A DNA stretch of 64,000 nucleotides from positions 1 through 64,000 of the forward strand of contig LN874945.1 of the NCBI GenBank assembly GCA_001282665.1, written 5' to 3'. Both the position numbers and the translations under genes were made by a program. This document shows, piece after piece, positions 9,003 to 17,830 of this stretch (its first letter is position 1; each line of letters begins with the position of its first letter). This DNA comes from Clostridiales bacterium mt11 (lineage in GTDB: Bacteria; Bacillota; Clostridia; Tissierellales; Tepidimicrobiaceae). The notes under the pieces were generated by a model. That model made no database searches. It was not told the DNA's origin and worked only from the letters and a program-made list of their open reading frames with translations.

Positions 9003-10019
9003 ATGATGAAAAAGGATTGGATTAAGATTACATCTATATATGTAGGAACTGTGATTGGTGCAGGTTTTGCTTCAGGAAGGGAGATTGTAGAATTTTTTGG
9101 GGTATATGGAGTTAAAGGTATATGGGGCATGTTTATAACTGGTATATTATTCTCATTAGTAGGTAGTTTACTATTGGTAAAGGTATACGACAATAAAATA
9201 ACAGGATTTGATGAATTGGTATCTACTATATTTGGCAAAAAAGTTGGATTTGTTATAGATACGATAATCACTTTTTCATTATATACAGGATTTAGCATTA
9301 TGATATCAGGATCTGGTGCTATTTTTAAAGAGGAATTAGGACTTTCATACAATATAGGAATTTTAATAATGGTGGTTTTAAGTTTTATAGTCTTTCTATT
9401 TAGTTTAGAAGGACTGTCCTTTGTAAATTCTATATTGGTTCCTTTGCTTATTATAGGAATTATATTCACATCTTTTTATTTGAATATAAGAGAAGGATAT
9501 AATTTTTCTAATATAGAAGGGGCTACTCTCACAAGAAAAGGAAATTTTATAACATCTTCTCTTCTGTATTTAGGCTCAAATTGTTTAATCGTATTAGTAG
9601 TATTTTCATCTCTACTGCCTATGATAGATAATAGGAGAACCGCTGTTTTAGGAGGTTTAACTGGAGGAATTATTCTTGGTATTCTTGGAATATCCATTTT
9701 AACTTCTATGCTTATATATTACAATGAAGTATCAAGCTTAGATATTCCCATGTTAAAGATATGTGGCTATATAGGAGATAGTTATAGGAAATTTTATGCT
9801 GTTATTATGTGGATTGCTATGTTTACCACTGCATTAGCTAATGGATTTGGTTTTATGAATAGAATATCTAAAGAAAAAAACAAAATCTTAAGTACAGCTA
9901 TATTTTGTATTTTAGCTATTCCATTAGCTAAAATGGGGTTTTCTAATTTAGTCGGAGTACTGTATCCCATATTTGGATTTATTGGGGTTATGATGATGGT
10001 ATTTGTCCTATCAAAGTAG
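9003..10019 (+). CDS. YkvI-family multi-pass membrane protein
   Basis: This 338-aa protein has about ten hydrophobic segments. It starts with ITSIYVGTVIGAGFASGREI, a glycine-rich first helix typical of the YkvI group, which is distantly related to amino acid/cation symporters. The transported substrate is not known. The ribosome site GGAAGGAGG supports the start at 9003 (or the ATG at 9006). The island's left end begins 19 nt after the stop, so the native 3' flank and terminator have been displaced; the coding region looks complete. Confidence 0.78.
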   Translation: MMKKDWIKITSIYVGTVIGAGFASGREIVEFFGVYGVKGIWGMFITGILFSLVGSLLLVKVYDNKITGFDELVSTIFGKKVGFVIDTIITFSLYTGFSIMISGSGAIFKEELGLSYNIGILIMVVLSFIVFLFSLEGLSFVNSILVPLLIIGIIFTSFYLNIREGYNFSNIEGATLTRKGNFITSSLLYLGSNCLIVLVVFSSLLPMIDNRRTAVLGGLTGGIILGILGISILTSMLIYYNEVSSLDIPMLKICGYIGDSYRKFYAVIMWIAMFTTALANGFGFMNRISKEKNKILSTAIFCILAIPLAKMGFSNLVGVLYPIFGFIGVMMMVFVLSK

Positions 10020-10028
10020 CAAAGATTA

Positions 10029-10038
10029 ATCCTTTTAT
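10029..10038 (+). repeat. Left target-site duplication of the composite element
   Basis: ATCCTTTTAT here is repeated exactly at 24478-24487, directly outside the opposite end of the island. A 9- to 10-bp duplication is the size expected for ISLre2-type insertion. Confidence 0.8.
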
Positions 10039-11541
10039 GTTAGTGTAAAATAATTGTAGGAAAAAATACAAAAAAGAATAGCCCCATATGTTATGATAGA
10101 AGTGTCAAAAACAAAAATCATAATAAAGGAGGCTATTCTTATGAATACAATTATACACGAAATTATAGAAAAAATCACTAGAGATTTCAATAATAATATA
10201 GAGGATTTGATGTTAAATAGCAGGGATATATCAAGATTCATAATAAATACTAAAAAATCATTGGATGAAATAGGAGCAATGATAGTAAAAGAAGCCTTAG
10301 AGATGCTAGATGAAATAATAAGAGAATCTAGTAGTAGGAAAAAGGAATATTACATACAAAGAAGAAATGACGAAAAAACTTTAATTACAATATTTGGAGA
10401 AGTAAATTATCTAAGGACATATTACAAAAGTAAAAAAGATGGCAGCTATAGATATCTTTCAGATGAACTAGTAGGAATATATCCATATGAAAGAATGGAT
10501 CTTTCATACGAATCGGAATTAATAAAAGAAGCTATAGAAACATCCTATGAGAAATCAGGTAAAAGAACCTCAAGTAATGTACAAGTAACAAAACAAACAG
10601 TAATGAACACCATAAGAAAGCTAGGAGAAGTAGAAAATGACGAAGCGAAATTGCCAACTAAAAAGAAACAAGTAAAAACAATCTATATAGAAGCAGACGA
10701 AGACCATGTAGCATTGCAAAATGGGAAAAATAAAGAAATAAAATTAATCTATGTCCATGAAGGCAAGAAATACAAATCAAAAGGAAGATATGAATTAATA
10801 AATAAAAAATACTTTACAGGCTCATTAAAAAATAGTGAAGAATTATGGCTAGAAGTTGCTAATTATCTAGAAGAAGCATATGAAATGGATAAGGTAGAAA
10901 AGATATATATCTCAGGAGATGGAGCAAGCTGGATAAAAGAAGGGCTAAACTGGATTAAAGGAAGTAAACACGTACTAGATTACTTTCATTTATCCAAGTA
11001 TGTAAGAAAAGCAACAGCACATATGCCTCATACAATAGAAGTATTATGGAGCTATATAAATAACCGTAATAAAGACCATGTAAAAGAATTACTAAACTTC
11101 ATAATAGAAGAAACAGAATCACAGACCAAGAAAGAAGCAGTGAAGGACAGTAAAAGATATATATTAAACCATTGGGACTCAATAATGAGGGGTTATGAGG
11201 AAGAATATATAGGTTGTAGTGCAGAAGGTCATATAAGCCATATATTATCCTCTAGATTAAGCTCAAGGCCATTAGGTTGGAGTTTGGTAGGAGCAGATCA
11301 AATGGCTCGCTTAAGAGTATATAAAGCAAATGGTGGTGATATATACGAATTACTAAGTAAGAAAAAAGGAGAAAGGCAAAAGGAAAATAGAATAATAGAG
11401 TTAGAAAAAAAGGTAGTAAAGAAGAAACTAAGAACAGCATCAGCAGAAACCATAGACAATATACCCTATATAAATGATGGAAGAAGAACTTGGCAACGAC
11501 AGATACTAAAAGCCATTAGAGGTGCTTAAAAAGAATCAATA
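10039..11541 (+). mobile_element. ISLre2-family element, left copy, right end missing
   Basis: It matches the second copy at an offset of 12750 bp from the left terminus to position 11541, with no difference seen in the stretches compared and an identical transposase. Similarity stops 12 nt after the transposase stop codon. The last ~184 bp and the right inverted repeat are absent, replaced by sequence leading into the IS21 remnant. On its own this copy lacks one end. Confidence 0.88.
10141..11529 (+). CDS. ISLre2-family transposase (UPF0236), copy 1
   Basis: This 462-aa protein is of the UPF0236/ISLre2 transposase family, recognisable from the N-terminal helical segment, the IEADEDHVALQ region and the ISGDGASWIKEGLNWIKGSKHVLDYFHL region. 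These regions hold acidic residues likely to belong to the catalytic site. The ATG at 10141 follows AAAGGAGG; an upstream in-frame extension to 10093 lacks a ribosome site. The protein is identical to the copy at 22891-24279. The gene is intact and could act in trans on both ends of the island. Confidence 0.9.
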   Translation: MNTIIHEIIEKITRDFNNNIEDLMLNSRDISRFIINTKKSLDEIGAMIVKEALEMLDEIIRESSSRKKEYYIQRRNDEKTLITIFGEVNYLRTYYKSKKDGSYRYLSDELVGIYPYERMDLSYESELIKEAIETSYEKSGKRTSSNVQVTKQTVMNTIRKLGEVENDEAKLPTKKKQVKTIYIEADEDHVALQNGKNKEIKLIYVHEGKKYKSKGRYELINKKYFTGSLKNSEELWLEVANYLEEAYEMDKVEKIYISGDGASWIKEGLNWIKGSKHVLDYFHLSKYVRKATAHMPHTIEVLWSYINNRNKDHVKELLNFIIEETESQTKKEAVKDSKRYILNHWDSIMRGYEEEYIGCSAEGHISHILSSRLSSRPLGWSLVGADQMARLRVYKANGGDIYELLSKKKGERQKENRIIELEKKVVKKKLRTASAETIDNIPYINDGRRTWQRQILKAIRGA

Positions 11542-11656
11542 TACATCTTTAAGCATATTGATTATAAGAGGTATAATTACAGTAGATAGCAATATGAAAA
11601 TACAATTTTTGGCCATTTAAAATGCAATTTTTAATTGTAATTGCCAGCACAATTTC

Positions 11657-12038
11657 TTATCTTATCAATGAATTAGTCATTCGATAGCTTTTTCCTGTAA
11701 ATATTAGCATATGTGAGTGGTGTACTAGCCTATCTACTATTGCAGCTGTCAGCTTTTCATCAAATAAAAACCCTTTCCATTTGCCAAACTCTATGTTTAT
11801 CGTTATGATAATACTTTTAGTCTCATAGCAGATTGAGATAATGTCAAATAGGAGCCTTGCTCCTTTTTGATGAAGGGGAAGATATCCCCATTCATCAAGG
11901 ATTAGTAGATCAGCTTGATTAATCTTCTTGTAAATTGAGGATATTTTCTTTGGTTCATCTGATTCTAGTAGGATATATCTCCATGAGACTACTAGATAGT
12001 CTTAATTTCTTTTGATATTTACTTATCTCTTCTCTCAT
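11657..12038 (-). pseudogene. istB fragment (IS21 helper ATPase), internally deleted
   Basis: The start (ATG at 12038, MREEISKYQKKLRLSSSL) and the C-terminal half (LLILDEWGYLPLH to TGKSYRMTNSLIR, ending at 11657) both match IstB. The middle, including the Walker A loop, is missing and the two parts are in different frames. The Walker B-like LLILDEWG remains. An intact IstB is about 250 aa; only ~127 codons of space are left. Confidence 0.8.
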
Positions 12039-12441
12039 CTTTCTACACCCCTAAATAACATGTCATATTGGTGGATATCAACTTCATATGGTGGTAAATC
12101 AGTAGGATAGTATATTGGGCTTTCAAAGAGATTACAGTCTTCTTTTAGCCTATCATAGATCCTTTTGGCAGTATGCCTTTGTTTATGGTGTCTAAACTTA
12201 TCTTCAGTAAGCCATTTGTTGATGATAGGCTTAAAACATTTGACTTATTAGACCTTTTAACCTTGTGCTTTTTTGGATTAAAGTCATCTTGTTCTATATA
12301 TTTTTTTACTGTACGATAATTCTTTTCGGTCATTCTGCAAATTTCGGAAATAGATTTTCCTTCCAAAAAGTATAAATCTTGGATATAATTTATTTGAGTA
12401 ATTGTCAGCACATCCTTTCCTCCCCTACTAAGTTTCCTCAC
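12035..12441 (-). pseudogene. istA fragment (IS21 transposase), truncated and frameshifted
   Basis: The N-terminus (LTITQINYIQDLYFLEGKSI and an HTH-like segment SEICRMTEKNYRTVKKYI) resembles IstA. The frame is broken near 12200 and continues elsewhere to end in LFRGVER, with its stop overlapping the istB ATG, as in intact IS21 elements. The DDE catalytic core is absent. The open stretch 12145-12441 alone would be mis-called as a 98-aa hypothetical gene. Confidence 0.72.
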
Positions 12442-12511
12442 TTAATAGGGTATAATTTTAGGATTGTACTGGCAATTACTTTTGTATTTTTGATGACCAT
12501 TTATTGCATTT

Positions 12512-12922
12512 TTATTTTACCAAATACACAGTGTATCCAACAGATTGGTATAATTGTATATTCTGTGGAATGGATATTCGAACCCTGCACCAAATTTCTG
12601 TTATCTCATGTTCTTTGGCATAATTTTCAAGCCATGATAGAATAGATTTGGCTATTCCTCTCCTTCTTGCTTCAAGACAGACTGAAAGTCGAAAGAAGCA
12701 TAGAGATTTTTCACCAAATTTAAATCTTACAGTACCAAGAGGAACATTTATCAGAAAGCAAAGCAATGCTTTTTCAGAACCATTTCCTAATGCCTCTTCT
12801 ATGGAGCTTATAGTTTCATTAAGTGTACCTGATGGAACATCAATATTTCTATACTCCTCAAAGACTGATAACATTATTTCATGAATTAAAAGAGCATCTT
12901 CTACATTTGCTAATCGAATCAC
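12512..12922 (-). pseudogene. GNAT-family acetyltransferase, C-terminus cut by the IS21 remnant
   Basis: The 136-aa reading frame has a GNAT fold: an acetyl-CoA loop region LEARRRGIAKSIL and the late motif NIQLYQSVGYTVY. It ends abruptly four residues after SVGY, exactly where IS21-end-like sequence begins, so the last strands of the fold are probably missing. The start at 12922 follows a GGAGG-type site. The substrate is unknown. It could also be a short but complete member, which I consider less likely. Confidence 0.6.
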
Positions 12923-13258
12923 GAAATCCTCCCTCTAAATTTTTGTGACGAGTTGTGGATTGATTAATTTTATAATATCTGACTTTAGTATATAAAATAT
13001 TAATTTGAATGGAAATATTAGCAATGTTATAATTTCAAGTGTTGTCGAACATTGTCATATTTATAAATTAATTAAGTTAGAGAGGAGGAGATTTTTTATT
13101 CAATTAAATTTAGTAGTCACCTGGAGTAAAACTGATTCTACCCATAACGTTGAATATATCAAAATGATTAACATAGCAAATGATATATTTATTGATGGAA
13201 TGAAGAATTAGAGAAGTAATAAAATTGAAAACTAGTTTTATCATTTGGAGGAATAAAA
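12923..13258. other. Gap before the metN-like gene, no feature recognised
   Basis: About 336 nt of AT-rich sequence. I looked for a SAM riboswitch or a methionine T-box and see neither. A ribosome-site-like AGGAGG near 13083 is followed by no convincing gene; the open frame 13005-13211 has no recognisable similarity. It may be eroded coding sequence. Confidence 0.4.
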
Positions 13259-14230
13259 TTGATAGAAATCAAAGGATTATCTAAATCTTATGGAGATATA
13301 AAAGTACTTGATAACATAAGTTTAGAAATAAAAGAAGGAGAAATATATGGACTTGTAGGTCGAAGTGGTGCTGGTAAGTCAACTCTTTTGAGATGTATTA
13401 ACAGATTAGAGGATTTTCAATCAGGAAGTCTTAAAGTTGATGGAGTTGAAGTAAGAGATCTAGAGGGGATTGAACTAAGAAAATTTAGAAAAAACATTGG
13501 GATGATTTTTCAACATTTTTCTTTGATGCAACGAAAAACTGTATATGAAAATATTGCTCTTCCAATGGAAAGTTGGGGATATGATAAGGATGAAATTGAC
13601 AAGAAAGTTAAAGAATTAGCAGAGGTAGTAGAAATTGGAGATAAGTTGAATTCAAAACCAAGAGAACTTAGCGGTGGACAGCAACAAAGAGTAGCTATTG
13701 CTAGAGCATTATCATTAGATCCTAAGATTCTTTTGTCTGATGAAGCAACTTCTGCATTAGACCCAAAAACAACAGATTCAATTTTATCACTATTGAAAAG
13801 AATTAATAGAGATCTTGGCATTACAATAGTAATTGTTGCCCATCAGATGTCAGTAATAAAACAAGTTTGTGATAAAGTAACTGTGTTGGATCATGGAAAT
13901 ATGGTATTAGATGGAAAAGTAGAAGATGTGTTTGTATATAAACGAGATGAATTAAATGAGATTCTTGGAGGAGGAAATAAATTAGTACTCCCAAGCAGTG
14001 GTGTTAATATTAGAATTATTGTTCCCGAAGAGGAAAAATCAAATAGAATAATTTCACGTCTAGCACAAACACTTAACATTGATTTTTCTATTCCTGCAGC
14101 CAATATTGAACAATTTAAAGATCGCGTAGTAGCATTATTTGTTATTAATATTGCTAGTGAAAACCTAAATAAAGTAACTGAATTTCTCGATAATCAAAAG
14201 GTTACTTGGGAGGTTGTAGAAAATGAATAG
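13259..14230 (+). CDS. metN: MetN-type ABC importer ATPase
   Basis: This 323-aa ATPase has Walker A GRSGAGKST, signature LSGGQQQR, Walker B ILLSDEATSALDP and the switch His in VAHQ. A C-terminal NIL domain (about residues 245-323) follows, the feature that marks the methionine-uptake (MUT) family and senses cytoplasmic substrate. The start is TTG 13259 with GGAGGAAT upstream. The gene overlaps metI by 8 nt. It lies inside the IS-bounded island, upstream of a corrinoid methyltransferase cluster. The MetN architecture is clear; that the cargo is methionine is not, because the binding protein diverges. Confidence 0.85.
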   Translation: MIEIKGLSKSYGDIKVLDNISLEIKEGEIYGLVGRSGAGKSTLLRCINRLEDFQSGSLKVDGVEVRDLEGIELRKFRKNIGMIFQHFSLMQRKTVYENIALPMESWGYDKDEIDKKVKELAEVVEIGDKLNSKPRELSGGQQQRVAIARALSLDPKILLSDEATSALDPKTTDSILSLLKRINRDLGITIVIVAHQMSVIKQVCDKVTVLDHGNMVLDGKVEDVFVYKRDELNEILGGGNKLVLPSSGVNIRIIVPEEEKSNRIISRLAQTLNIDFSIPAANIEQFKDRVVALFVINIASENLNKVTEFLDNQKVTWEVVENE

Positions 14231-14882
14231 AGATCCAATGGAACTGATTTCTAAAATTGTAATACCTGCGTTTTGGGATACTTTGTATATGGTAGCAATA
14301 GCTACTATTGTTTCTGCTGTAATAGGTTTTTTCATTGGCATAATTCTCTATGTGACAGATAAAGATGGATTGAGACCGAATGTTAGTTTATATAAAGTTT
14401 TGGATATTGTTGTAAACACGATAAGGTCATTTCCATTTATTATACTTGTTGTTTCAATTATTCCAATTACTAGGGCAATTGTTGGAACTTCTATTGGAAA
14501 AAATGCAGCAATTGTACCTTTGGTCTTTGCGGGATCGCCTTTTATTTCAAGATTAATTGAAGGTAGTTTAAAGGATGTTGATAAGGGTTTAGTAGAAGCT
14601 GCGAAATCTTTTGGCCTATCCGATACTCAAATTATCTTTAAGGTAATGATAAAAGAAGCTGTTCCTACTATTATAAACAATATAACTTTTGCTACAGTTG
14701 CAATTTTAGGTACTACAGCTATGGCTGGTACAGTTGGAGCAGGAGGACTGGGAGCAACAGCAATAACTTATGGTTATCAAAATTTCAATGATACTATAAT
14801 GTATGGAATAGTAGTTATTTTGATTATCTTAGTACAACTAATTCAATTGGTTGGGCGTAAAATTTATAGGAAAAAAATATAA
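14223..14882 (+). CDS. metI: MetI-type ABC importer permease
   Basis: This 219-aa membrane protein has five predicted helices and the EAA-type coupling motif (KGLVEAAKSFGLSDTQIIFKVMI) that contacts MetN. The C-terminal GTVGAGGLGATAITYGYQ segment is typical of MetI. GGGAGG lies 9 nt upstream of ATG 14223, inside metN, so the two genes are translationally coupled. Two copies would form the channel with two MetN subunits. Confidence 0.88.
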   Translation: MNRDPMELISKIVIPAFWDTLYMVAIATIVSAVIGFFIGIILYVTDKDGLRPNVSLYKVLDIVVNTIRSFPFIILVVSIIPITRAIVGTSIGKNAAIVPLVFAGSPFISRLIEGSLKDVDKGLVEAAKSFGLSDTQIIFKVMIKEAVPTIINNITFATVAILGTTAMAGTVGAGGLGATAITYGYQNFNDTIMYGIVVILIILVQLIQLVGRKIYRKKI

Positions 14883-14902
14883 GGTTTTAGGAGGAAGAAA
14901 AA

Positions 14903-15718
14903 ATGAAGAAAGTTATTAAGATTATTTTATTAGCTTTGATGAGTTTGATGCTTTTATCAGCTTGTAGTACAAATTCAAAGAAGGTTGATGAAAAAGACAA
15001 AGGTGAAAAGAATAAAATAATGTTAGGTGTTAGAGCAGATGGCCTCGATATGGCTGAAGCAATAAGAAAAGATGTTGAAGAAGCTGGGTATGAACTAGAA
15101 GTTATTACATTTGAAGATAGTATTCAACCAAATGTTGCACTTGGAGAAGGAGGTATAGATGTGAACTGGTTTCAACATAAGCCATATTTAGATAGTTATA
15201 ACGCTAGTAATGGGACAGATTTTGTAATGGCAGAACCATATACTCACTATCCTATTTTTGCTATGTATTCTGAAAAGTATGATTCAATAGAAGAAATTCC
15301 TAATGGTGCAAAAATAGGCTTGTGTAATGATAGAGCAAATCAGACTAGAGGATTAAAAGCATTGCAGGATTTTGGATTAATAAAATTTGATGAAACTATT
15401 GATGAACCAACTATTTATGACATAGTAGAGAATCCACATAATTTTGAATTTATAGAAGCTGAGATGAGTGTGCTACCAAGATCTCTTCCTGATTTAGATG
15501 CAATAGTTCTTGCAGGTGCGCATATGAATAATGCAGGATTTGATGCTTCGACCTACATAGCAGAATCTAAAGATGGGCCAAGCTATCCATTAGGATTTGT
15601 AACCAGAAAAGAAGATGCTGAGGCACAATGGCTAAAGGATTTGGTAGAATGTGCTACTAATAGCGATAGTTTGAGGAATTATTACAAAGAGGAAGGGTCA
15701 CTTATTCCTTTGTTATAG
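14903..15718 (+). CDS. metQ: NlpA/MetQ-family substrate-binding lipoprotein, divergent pocket
   Basis: This 271-aa protein has a signal peptide and lipobox LLSAC (Cys21), so it is anchored outside the membrane. The fold landmarks of the NlpA family are present (EDSIQPNVALGEGGIDVNWFQHKPYL, PYTHYPIFAMYS). The segment that in methionine-binding MetQ proteins reads close to IPNDPTNxGRAL is here LCNDRANQTRGL, and the usual AAVINGNYA is replaced by AIVLAGAHMNNAG. Those stretches line the ligand pocket (from memory of the family), so the ligand may differ from methionine. A strong terminator follows, so metNIQ forms its own transcription unit. Confidence 0.78.
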   Translation: MKKVIKIILLALMSLMLLSACSTNSKKVDEKDKGEKNKIMLGVRADGLDMAEAIRKDVEEAGYELEVITFEDSIQPNVALGEGGIDVNWFQHKPYLDSYNASNGTDFVMAEPYTHYPIFAMYSEKYDSIEEIPNGAKIGLCNDRANQTRGLKALQDFGLIKFDETIDEPTIYDIVENPHNFEFIEAEMSVLPRSLPDLDAIVLAGAHMNNAGFDASTYIAESKDGPSYPLGFVTRKEDAEAQWLKDLVECATNSDSLRNYYKEEGSLIPLL

Positions 15719-15776
15719 CAAACGAAAATCTAAAAAGATAGAATGCTGTTGCACCTAATGAAATCATATATTTTGC

Positions 15777-15820
15777 ATAAAACAATATCAGTTCAAATTT
15801 TTGAACTGATATTGTTTTAT
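15777..15820. terminator. Strong terminator after the metNIQ-like genes
   Basis: Arms 15777-15797 and 15800-15820 form a perfect 21-bp inverted repeat with a tiny loop, ending in a T-rich arm. It separates the importer from the methyltransferase cluster. The remaining ~155 nt before the next gene hold only an extended -10-like TGATAAAAT (15906-15914). Confidence 0.8.
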
Positions 15821-15977
15821 AAAGCAAGTTTATTAACATATATAAATTTTATCAATAAGAATTGTTCTGTTATTTACATATTCAATTTTATTAAAAATAC
15901 CGTTGTGATAAAATTTAACGGAAGGAAGAAAAATTGAGAACTAGGAACGGGATATAAGAGTGAATGGGGGTATTATT

Positions 15978-17090
15978 ATGGATTATAGTGAACTAAAGCT
16001 TAAAATGAAAGAAGTAAAACCAGAAATGACACCATCTGAAAGGATGAAGAAGTATTTAGCAGGGGAAGAAGTAGACCATATTCCATATAGCTTGATTTCA
16101 TTTTATGAGGCCTTGTCTGAAATATACGGATATACCACCAGCCAATTGAACTCTGATTTTAATATATTTGCAGAAATTATTGAAAGAGCGAGAGAAGATT
16201 TTGGTTTAGAAGGGGTTAATATAGGCCTAAGACTACGAGCTATGGGAGCAGCTATGGGGTCAACCCTTAACTATCCAGAGCATGGTATTGATCGTATAGA
16301 AGAACATATTTTGCAGGATTACAATGATTGGGACAAAATGGTTGAAATAGACCCATATAATAACAGAGTTTTGACACCAATGCTGGAAAAAGCAGCTAAG
16401 GTGAGAGAAAGATTCCCTGACATGTCCATAAGTACAGGTGTTGCAGGTCCAATATCTACTGCAATCGCTATCCGTCCTATTGAGAAAGTTCTAAGAGATA
16501 CAAGAAAGAATCCAGAGAAACTAAAAGAGTTAATTGCCCTTGCTGTAGATAATTCCTTAAAATGGGTGGAAGCTTTTACTAATGAATTTGGACCAGGTAT
16601 AGTTTCCATATCAGATCCTGTTACATGTACAGATATTTTAAGTCTAAAGCAATTTGAGGAGTTCTCTTTTCCAGAGCTTAAGCGACTTATATTAGGAATT
16701 AAAGAGATTACAGGTTTGAAACCTTCTTTACACATTTGTGGACATACTAAAGGCATATGGGATTATTTAAAAGGATTAGAAATATCTTCTTTCAGTGTAG
16801 ACAACTGTGAAGACCTCGGAGAAACAAGTGAAACTTTAGGAGATACAATGACTATTGTGGGAAATGTTCCACCAGTAGAAATTTTAAGAAATGGGACAAT
16901 TGATGATGTCATAGAAAGTGTGAAAGAATGTATCCAGAAGGCTGCTAAATCACCAAAGGGATATATTATTTCTAGTGGATGCCAAGTGCCTTTAGGGACA
17001 CCAAAGGAAAACCTAGAAGCATATGTTTATGCAGTAAGAACATATGGCAGAAACGCCAAAATTGGTGAAATGCCTTTGGGAATGATGTAA
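15978..17090 (+). CDS. UroD/MtaA-family corrinoid methyltransferase 1
   Basis: This 370-aa TIM-barrel protein belongs to the uroporphyrinogen decarboxylase superfamily. It has the zinc-type ligands of the MtaA/MtbA/MtvB methyltransferases: His252 and Cys254 in HICGHT and Cys335 in SSGCQVPLGTP. Such enzymes move a methyl group between a substrate or thiol and a corrinoid protein. The start is set at ATG 15978 because GGGGGT sits 6 nt before it; an in-frame GTG at 15960 has a poorer site. It is the first gene of the cluster and is followed by the corrinoid protein, so it is the best candidate for the substrate-side methyltransferase (MT I). The substrate is not identifiable. Confidence 0.82.
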   Translation: MDYSELKLKMKEVKPEMTPSERMKKYLAGEEVDHIPYSLISFYEALSEIYGYTTSQLNSDFNIFAEIIERAREDFGLEGVNIGLRLRAMGAAMGSTLNYPEHGIDRIEEHILQDYNDWDKMVEIDPYNNRVLTPMLEKAAKVRERFPDMSISTGVAGPISTAIAIRPIEKVLRDTRKNPEKLKELIALAVDNSLKWVEAFTNEFGPGIVSISDPVTCTDILSLKQFEEFSFPELKRLILGIKEITGLKPSLHICGHTKGIWDYLKGLEISSFSVDNCEDLGETSETLGDTMTIVGNVPPVEILRNGTIDDVIESVKECIQKAAKSPKGYIISSGCQVPLGTPKENLEAYVYAVRTYGRNAKIGEMPLGMM

Positions 17091-17143
17091 AGAATTAATA
17101 ATTCTCTAGATTAAGTTTATTAGAAAATTAGGAGGTATAATAA

Positions 17144-17815
17144 ATGGCAAGATTAAAGGAAGAATTATTAAAAGAATTATCAGATTGTGTCTTTGAAATG
17201 GAAGATGAAAAGGTTATAAGTGTAGCACAAGAATATATAGATACCGGATATGATCCACTAGAAGGTATTACAGAAGGATTAGTTGATGGAATGAATAGGG
17301 CTGGAGTAATGTATGAAGAAGAGGAATACTTTATAACTGATTTATTAATCTGTTCAGATGCCATGTATAATGGATTAAATATATTAAAGCCCCATTTACC
17401 TCAAAATAAACTTGAAGGAGAAAAGACTTATAAATGTGTCATAGGAGTTGTTGAAGGCGATACTCATGATATAGGGAAGAATCTAGTAAGAATCATGTTG
17501 GAAACTGCTGGTTTTGAAATTTATGATTTAGGACGAGATGTACCTTTAAGAAATTTCATTGATAAAGCCAAAGAAGTAGATGCTGACCTTATCTGTTTAT
17601 CAACTTTAATGACGACTACTATGCCTGGCATGAAAAAAGTAGTTGAGATGCTTAAAGAAGAGAATATGTATGGAAAAGTAAAAGTAATGATAGGCGGTGG
17701 CCCTGTATCCCAAGCATACTGCGATAAAATCGAAGCTCATGGTTATTCACCTAATGCAGTAGAAGCTGTTAAACTAGCAAAGTCATTAGTCGGTATGGGT
17801 ATTCCAGCGAAATAA
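17144..17815 (+). CDS. Corrinoid (B12-binding) methyl-carrier protein
   Basis: This 223-aa protein has the MtaC/MtbC/MtvC layout. A four-helix cap domain (residues 1-90) is followed by a Rossmann cobalamin domain with the base-off/His-on motif D106-x-H108-x-x-G111 (GDTHDIGKNLV), Ser153 in CLSTLMT and the late glycine loop IGGGP. It carries the methyl group on cobalt between methyltransferases. It lies between two UroD-fold methyltransferase genes, 9 and ~50 nt away, and is the only corrinoid protein in the window, so all three methyltransferases probably use it. Confidence 0.9.
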   Translation: MARLKEELLKELSDCVFEMEDEKVISVAQEYIDTGYDPLEGITEGLVDGMNRAGVMYEEEEYFITDLLICSDAMYNGLNILKPHLPQNKLEGEKTYKCVIGVVEGDTHDIGKNLVRIMLETAGFEIYDLGRDVPLRNFIDKAKEVDADLICLSTLMTTTMPGMKKVVEMLKEENMYGKVKVMIGGGPVSQAYCDKIEAHGYSPNAVEAVKLAKSLVGMGIPAK

Positions 17816-17830
17816 AAGGAGGTTTTGAGA

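Larger units (their letters stand above)
11637..12479 (-). mobile_element. IS21-family element remnant
   Basis: Two 16-nt inverted repeats (11637-11652, GTAATTGCCAGCACAA, and 12464-12479 with one change) border broken istA and istB genes in the usual overlapping order on the minus strand. Similar AT-rich subterminal motifs (AATGCAATTTTT-like) continue outside, so the true ends may lie near 11590 and 12525. At ~0.9 kb it is far shorter than an intact IS21-family element and cannot be autonomous. Confidence 0.75.

Noticed and set aside
8933..9469. 178-aa open frame antisense to the YkvI-like gene
   Set aside because: It is the reverse reading of a hydrophobic, AT-rich coding region, with low-complexity composition and no ribosome site; the sense gene is well supported.
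11534..11563. Terminator at the broken end of the left ISLre2 copy
   Set aside because: A 9-bp inverted repeat (AATCAATAT/ATATTGATT) exists but has no T tract and spans the IS breakpoint, so it is probably accidental.
13005..13211. 68-aa open frame before metN
   Set aside because: No recognisable similarity, and no ribosome site before its ATG; the AGGAGG inside it is not followed by a usable start. Probably chance or eroded sequence.
12923..13258. SAM riboswitch or methionine T-box before the metNIQ-like genes
   Set aside because: No SAM-box core, no T-box sequence of the AGGGTGG type and no terminator/antiterminator pair is visible.
15743..15937. 64-aa open frame between metQ and methyltransferase 1
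   Set aside because: It is translated from the perfect 21-bp terminator repeat and AT-rich spacer.
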